Assembly (NCBI GenBank): GCA_031267005.1
Contig: JAIRZX010000357.1
Span: 1-17,352, forward strand
Reading direction: 5' to 3'
Length of the DNA: 17,352 nucleotides
From: Deltaproteobacteria bacterium
GTDB lineage: Bacteria; Desulfobacterota; Desulfarculia; Adiutricales; Adiutricaceae
Position 1 is the stretch's first letter, and each line of letters starts with the position of its first letter. Of the stretch, positions 14,084-17,352 are shown one piece after another. The position numbers and the translations under genes were made by a program. Below the pieces are notes generated by a model, which saw nothing but the letters and a program-made list of their open reading frames with translations, was not told the DNA's origin and did no database searches.

Positions 14084-15136
14084 ATGACAGTCGAACTGAT
14101 TAAGCCCGGAGTGAACGTAAACTTCATCGGCAACCGGAAGTGGGCCTTCCTCTTCTCGGGGCTCATGATACTCGTCTCAATCGTCTCGATAATAGCCCAC
14201 AAGGGCCTTAACCTCGGGGTGGACTTCCAGGGCGGGTCGCTCATCCAGGCCCGCTTCGCCGATCCCTCCGCCACCCCCGACGCGGTGAGGGAAGCGCTCT
14301 CGGGCGCGGGCTTCAACGTCTCCAGCGTCCAGGACTACGGCCAGGGCGGCGAGAACGAGTACCTCATAAACGTCCAGAACGACGAGGGCTCCGGGGACGC
14401 CGGTCTCTCGGGGAGGGCGGTCTCGGCGCTTAACGCCGCCTTCGGGGCCGACAAGGTCGAGGTGCGCCGCCAGGAGATGGTAGGCCCCAAGGTAGGCGCC
14501 GACCTGAGGCAGAAGGCCCTGTACGCCGTTTACTACTCGGTCCTCATAATAATCATTTACATCACCGGCCGTTTCGAGAAGAGGTGGGGCACCGCCCTGA
14601 TGTTCGCCGCGATACTCCTGGGCGCCGTCTACCTGGTGTCGCTCTTCAAGGTCGGGGTGGGCGCCCTCATCATAACGTCCCTCATGGTAACCTGCGTCAC
14701 GTGCTACTTCATGCGCTTCACCTTCGCCCTGGGGGGGATACTCGCGCTCATGCACGACGTCGTAATCACTACCGGGGCCTTCTCCCTTCTGGAAAAGGAG
14801 ATAACCCTCTCCTTCGTCGCGGCCGTCCTCACCATCATCGGCTACTCGCTGAACGACTCCATCATAGTCTTCGACCGCATCCGGGAGAACCACGCCCGCA
14901 ACCGCAAAGGCAACTACCCTTTAATCATCAACCGCAGCATTAACGAGACCTTGTCGCGCACCATCCTCACCTCTGGCACGACGCTGCTCGCCCTCTTCAG
15001 CCTGTACTTCCTGGGCGGCCCGGTCAACCAGGACTTCGCGCTGGCCCTGAGCATAGGCATCACGGTCGGGACCTTCTCCTCCATCTTCATAGCCTCCCCG
15101 ATCCTCCTCCTCTGGGACAAGCCCGCTCCCGCCTGA
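14084..15136 (+). CDS. secF: Protein translocase subunit SecF, with extra membrane segment
   Basis: Partner of SecD in proton-driven protein export, in the inner membrane. 350 residues. First helix at about 17-38, DFQGG at 47-51, periplasmic domain up to about 145, then MVGPKVGADLR, the helix with IYITGRFE (158-165), HDVVITTG (224-231), YSLNDSIIVFDRIREN (254-269) and the closing INETLSRTILTSGTT (286-300). Compared with the E. coli layout, where the RFE helix leads straight into the HDV helix, about 46 residues (166-211) are inserted, with two hydrophobic stretches. ATG 14084 has AAGGA 5 nt upstream; the frame is open back to 14039, but homology begins at the ATG. Family very secure; the inserted topology is my reading. 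Confidence 0.95.
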   Translation: MTVELIKPGVNVNFIGNRKWAFLFSGLMILVSIVSIIAHKGLNLGVDFQGGSLIQARFADPSATPDAVREALSGAGFNVSSVQDYGQGGENEYLINVQNDEGSGDAGLSGRAVSALNAAFGADKVEVRRQEMVGPKVGADLRQKALYAVYYSVLIIIIYITGRFEKRWGTALMFAAILLGAVYLVSLFKVGVGALIITSLMVTCVTCYFMRFTFALGGILALMHDVVITTGAFSLLEKEITLSFVAAVLTIIGYSLNDSIIVFDRIRENHARNRKGNYPLIINRSINETLSRTILTSGTTLLALFSLYFLGGPVNQDFALALSIGITVGTFSSIFIASPILLLWDKPAPA

Positions 15137-15319
15137 CCGGCCGAGTCGCCGCCTGATCCCGCCGCCCGCCCGGACGCGCGAACGCCCCGGGCCCCGGACG
15201 TCGAGGACGCCCGAGGACGCCCGCGCGGAAGAGCCTCCAAGCGCCGGATCATTTTCGAGGCTGCGCAAAGCCGCGAAGCCACTCGGCTCCCGGCAACTCC
15301 CTGAAGCCCGCCGTCCCCC

Positions 15320-15356
15320 GAAGCCCTGCGGCCCCACGCCCCGGGGCTTCTTCGTT
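15320..15356 (+). terminator. Possible terminator of the Sec operon
   Basis: GAAGCCC (15320-15326) pairs with GGGCTTC (15344-15350) around a 17-nt GC-rich loop and is followed by TTCGTT. The stem is perfect but the loop is large and the U-tract poor. It lies about 185 nt after secF. Confidence 0.35.
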
Positions 15357-16061
15357 ATCGCCCCTGCGAACGCATCCGAGGCTTTATCGCCGCCGCAAGG
15401 GCGCCTACTTCGCGGAAGGCGGGCGGAACCCTCCAGGCGCCGTCCCGCCCTGCCTGCCCGGCCATGACGCCGGGCCCCGAGGCGACCGCCATCCTGTTTT
15501 CGTGGAACAGGCGGGCCTGGGAGAAGCGCGGCTCGTGAGCCCAGGCGCCGGTCTCGCCAATGCAGCCCCCGCAGCCCGCTCCGGTCCATGTGGGTGGAGC
15601 CAGCCCGCAAGAGAACCGGGAGGCGGTCTGCGCGAAGCGTAGTTCCGTCTTCCGTTTCCATTCAGCTGCCCCGCGGCCCCGGGCGGCCCCTCCTTCATGG
15701 CTGAAACAAGGGGGGCCCGCAGGCGAAGCCGACGGCGTTCCGCGCCCGCCCGCAGGGCCGGCCTCCCCGCATGTTGCGTCCAGGCCTCCCGGCGCCGCCT
15801 CCGGCAACGTCCGGGGCACTTGCAACATACTAGGGCCAGTGAAGCCCCCTAAGCCTCGCTGCCCGCTGGCCTGGGCCAGTCCGTTGTTCCCGGAGCCCAG
15901 GCTCCCTGGGATGGCCTGGTACAGCGCCAGGAGTTCCCGACGCGACCGGACCCCGCCAAATTCCCCCCGCCGCCGAGAGCCCGTTCGTCGTGAAGTTGAA
16001 GGCCAGGCGGAAACGTGGCGCTGTCGCCCGGTCGCCGTCGCGGCCTAAAAAACCACGCTAG

Positions 16062-16108
16062 CCTCCGGGGATTTCGCCGCGTCCGGCCCGTAGGGCCGAA
16101 CCCGGAGG
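16062..16108. repeat. Nested inverted repeats (branched hairpin)
   Basis: The outer stem CCTCCGGG (16062-16069) pairs with CCCGGAGG (16101-16108). An inner stem CGGCCC (16084-16089) pairs with GGGCCG (16093-16098) around GTA. On the - strand the structure is followed about 9 nt later by a T run (complement of AAAAAA at 16047-16052), so it might terminate a - strand transcript. Confidence 0.5.
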
Positions 16109-16327
16109 GCGCCACGAATCCCGACTCCGCCGTACGCTTTCAGTCTGGCCCTATGGACCACAAGAGACCTTCGGGGCACGCGAGGGAATCCTTCGCGAGC
16201 GGGCAACTGGCTTTTGGGGCCGCGCTGGAGCGTTCTTGGAGGTTTCAGGCAAGGATGCGGGCGAGGCGCGGGCGGTCCGGGGGCCGCCGGGTCCTCCGGC
16301 GCGGCAGCCGGAGACCGGTCGCGGCAG

Positions 16328-16345
16328 GCGAGCCCATGGGCTCGC
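16328..16345. repeat. Perfect 18-bp palindrome
   Basis: GCGAGCCCATGGGCTCGC reads the same on both strands over all 18 bases. It lies about 35 bases before the fall in GC content. It could be an operator or a recombination-related site; nothing else supports either. Confidence 0.7.
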
Positions 16346-16378
16346 ATCTGGCTGAAAGGCGTTGGAACGGCCGGGAAA

Positions 16379-16409
16379 ATACTGGTTCCGGCAACGTCAT
16401 AGCCAGTAT
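16379..16409. repeat. Inverted repeat at the composition boundary
   Basis: ATACTGG (16379-16385) and CCAGTAT (16403-16409) are perfect inverted repeats separated by 17 bases. They sit where the DNA changes from GC-rich to AT-rich. Confidence 0.45.
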
Positions 16410-16740
16410 GTCAGGCGTTGAGTGTTATTCCAGTTTTCTCCTAACTCTTTTACGAGAATTCCATATTTTGCGACGTGCTTTCAGGTATATTACGGGCGTC
16501 ATTTATCATATTTTATTGCTGGCCAACGAAAGGACCCGCCTTCGCGGCTGTTTCGCCGATTCCGGTCATTTTTTCCTCTGGATAGCTCCTCCGGCTAATG
16601 AACGCCTTCTGACCTCCGTAACGCATCTGTCCGAAACCGGAACCCCGGCTAGGCGCTGAACCTGGCTCGACCGGGCGAGTCTTTGGCCATCATTGTCGGG
16701 ACAGGAAAAGCAATACGTTGTTTTAAACTTCATGATATGA

Positions 16741-16770
16741 TAAATTATTGTAAATTGTTGGAAATTTCCA
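16741..16770 (+). promoter_or_regulatory. AT-rich, 10-bp-phased repeats upstream of the AAA-ATPase gene
   Basis: TAAATTATTG (16741-16750) and TAAATTGTTG (16751-16760) are near-identical at exactly 10-bp spacing, and GAAATTTCCA (16761-16770) continues the phase; GGAAATTTCC (16760-16769) is itself a palindrome. TTGTTT (16719-16724 by my count) and AT-rich hexamers about 17 nt on could form a promoter. The phasing suggests a bend or a protein-binding site on one face of the helix. Confidence 0.35.
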
Positions 16771-16807
16771 TCTTGGCAAAATTTCCGACGACCGAAAGGA
16801 GAAATCC

Positions 16808-17352
16808 ATGCCGGAGGAATTGCCCGTTCTTTCCATCGGAAATCCTGTTTTTGAAGACCTGAGGCAAGAAAGGGGAGTCTACGTCGACAAGTCGGCGTAT
16901 CTACCTATGTTGCGGGAGTGGGGAAAGTTTATTTTTTGCTCAAGGCCCCGCCGTTTCGGCAAGTCTCTTACGGTGAGTACCCTCGACGCGTTTTACTCGG
17001 GCAGGATTGATCTTTTCCAGGGCCTCGCCGTCGAGGAACGCATGTCTTCCCCGGCTTTCGTCCCCCGTCCGGTCATTAAATTGGACATGTCCGGTCCGGC
17101 GGACAGCGAGAGCGTGGAAATTTTAAAAGAAAACATCATGGATCTCCTTGGGAAAAACGCCGAGCGCCACCAGGTTTCCCTGCACGGAGCCGATTACGCC
17201 AACACATTTTTTAACCTTCTGGAAGACGTCCGCAAAACGAACGGGGAGAAAGTCGTGCTCTTGATAGACGAGTACGATTCGCCCCTCATTAGCCTTGCCG
17301 AGAGGGACAAGCGGCCGGACAACGCGCAATTGCTTAACGATACGCGGATCGT
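16808..17352 (+). CDS. AAA-ATPase-like protein (N-terminal part, cut by the window end)
   Basis: 5' part (181 full codons) of a predicted ATPase of the AAA-ATPase-like family (Pfam PF09820), whose members usually end in a PD-(D/E)XK nuclease-like domain (formerly DUF1703); that end lies outside the window. Cellular role is not established. A family-typical opening (YVDKSAYLPML, 25-35) is followed by the P-loop-like RPRRFGKS (46-53) and the Walker B-like LLIDEYDSPL (151-160). The start is ATG 16808 with a very strong AAAGGAG 6 nt upstream. Codon use is unlike its neighbours: of nine Ile codons I count five ATT, three ATC and one ATA, and TTT, AAA and TTG are common. This points to acquisition from a less GC-rich source. 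The gene is open to the window edge, so completeness is unknown. Confidence 0.88.
   Translation, partial: MPEELPVLSIGNPVFEDLRQERGVYVDKSAYLPMLREWGKFIFCSRPRRFGKSLTVSTLDAFYSGRIDLFQGLAVEERMSSPAFVPRPVIKLDMSGPADSESVEILKENIMDLLGKNAERHQVSLHGADYANTFFNLLEDVRKTNGEKVVLLIDEYDSPLISLAERDKRPDNAQLLNDTRI

Larger units (their letters stand above)
15137..16807. other. Long gene-poor region with composition shift
   Basis: 1.67 kb with no gene I can defend on either strand. The first part (to about 16370) is GC-rich; open frames on both strands give Arg/Pro-rich text with no recognised domain. It contains a possible secF terminator, a 10-bp tandem (CGAGGACGCC at 15202-15211 and 15212-15221), a branched hairpin (16062-16108) and an 18-bp palindrome (16328-16345). 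From about 16380 the sequence becomes much more AT-rich and stays so up to the AAA-ATPase gene. An open frame ending at 16659 reads across the change but resembles no family I know. Confidence 0.55.

Noticed and set aside
15355..16048. Protein genes on either strand between secF and the AAA-ATPase gene
   Set aside because: Frames on both strands are open but biased to Arg/Pro/Ala; no domain, no ribosome site. A decayed gene cannot be excluded.
1..17352. tRNA, rRNA or riboswitch
   Set aside because: I looked for the T-loop pattern GTTCGANTC and for known rRNA and riboswitch cores in the spacers and saw none. A covariance search (tRNAscan, Rfam) would be decisive.

Overview
The window looks like a piece of chromosome from a very GC-rich, Gram-negative bacterium (roughly 70% GC by eye, third codon positions almost always G or C). 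The gene content (tgt-yajC-secD-secF run, RNase J, ProA, bacterial TyrRS, a YajG-like lipoprotein) would fit a Desulfobacterota/deltaproteobacterial lineage, but that placement is inference; no rRNA or other phylogenetic marker is present. Every convincing gene is on the + strand. By my boundaries only about 66% of the window is protein-coding, which is low for a bacterium: the genes are separated by long, C-rich spacers with repeats and hairpins.

Layout. 1-1506: no gene I can defend; the first 785 bases have coding-like stretches that jump between frames (possible gene remnant), then a very GC-rich leader with a strong hairpin. 1507-3422: tyrS (TTG start) overlapping a NUDIX hydrolase gene by a GTGA junction. 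3423-3897: spacer with a near-consensus sigma70 promoter. 3898-6372: a YajG-like lipoprotein gene followed by RNase J. 6373-7321: 0.95 kb spacer with a cluster of AAGCCTG/CTTCAGCC repeats and a 29-bp tandem repeat in a pyrimidine-rich tract. 7322-9734: proA, then an EamA/DMT transporter gene with an unusual Pro/Glu/Ala repeat extension. 10119-11243: tgt. 11379-11401: a clean intrinsic terminator. 11636-15136: yajC-secD-secF. 15137-16807: 1.67 kb without a defensible gene, in which base composition falls from very GC-rich to AT-rich near 16380. 16808-end: the 5' part of an AAA-ATPase-like gene whose codon use differs sharply from the rest.

How it fits together. The core genes are housekeeping: tRNA charging, nucleotide clean-up, mRNA processing, proline synthesis, queuosine tRNA modification and the Sec accessory complex (YajC-SecD-SecF) that uses the proton-motive force to help protein export. 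The terminator between tgt and yajC suggests that the Sec genes form their own transcription unit. The right edge looks like the start of an acquired or accessory region.

Most worth a second look: a SecF with an apparent ~46-residue insertion carrying two extra hydrophobic segments; an AT island with a TATTATAAT box at the end of tgt followed about 190 nt later by a terminator (candidate small RNA or attenuated leader); the pyrimidine-rich 29-bp tandem repeat before proA; heavy AUA use with no AUU in a GC-rich genome; and the composition break with palindromes before the AAA-ATPase gene. I did not find anything that I can honestly call a complete new system.
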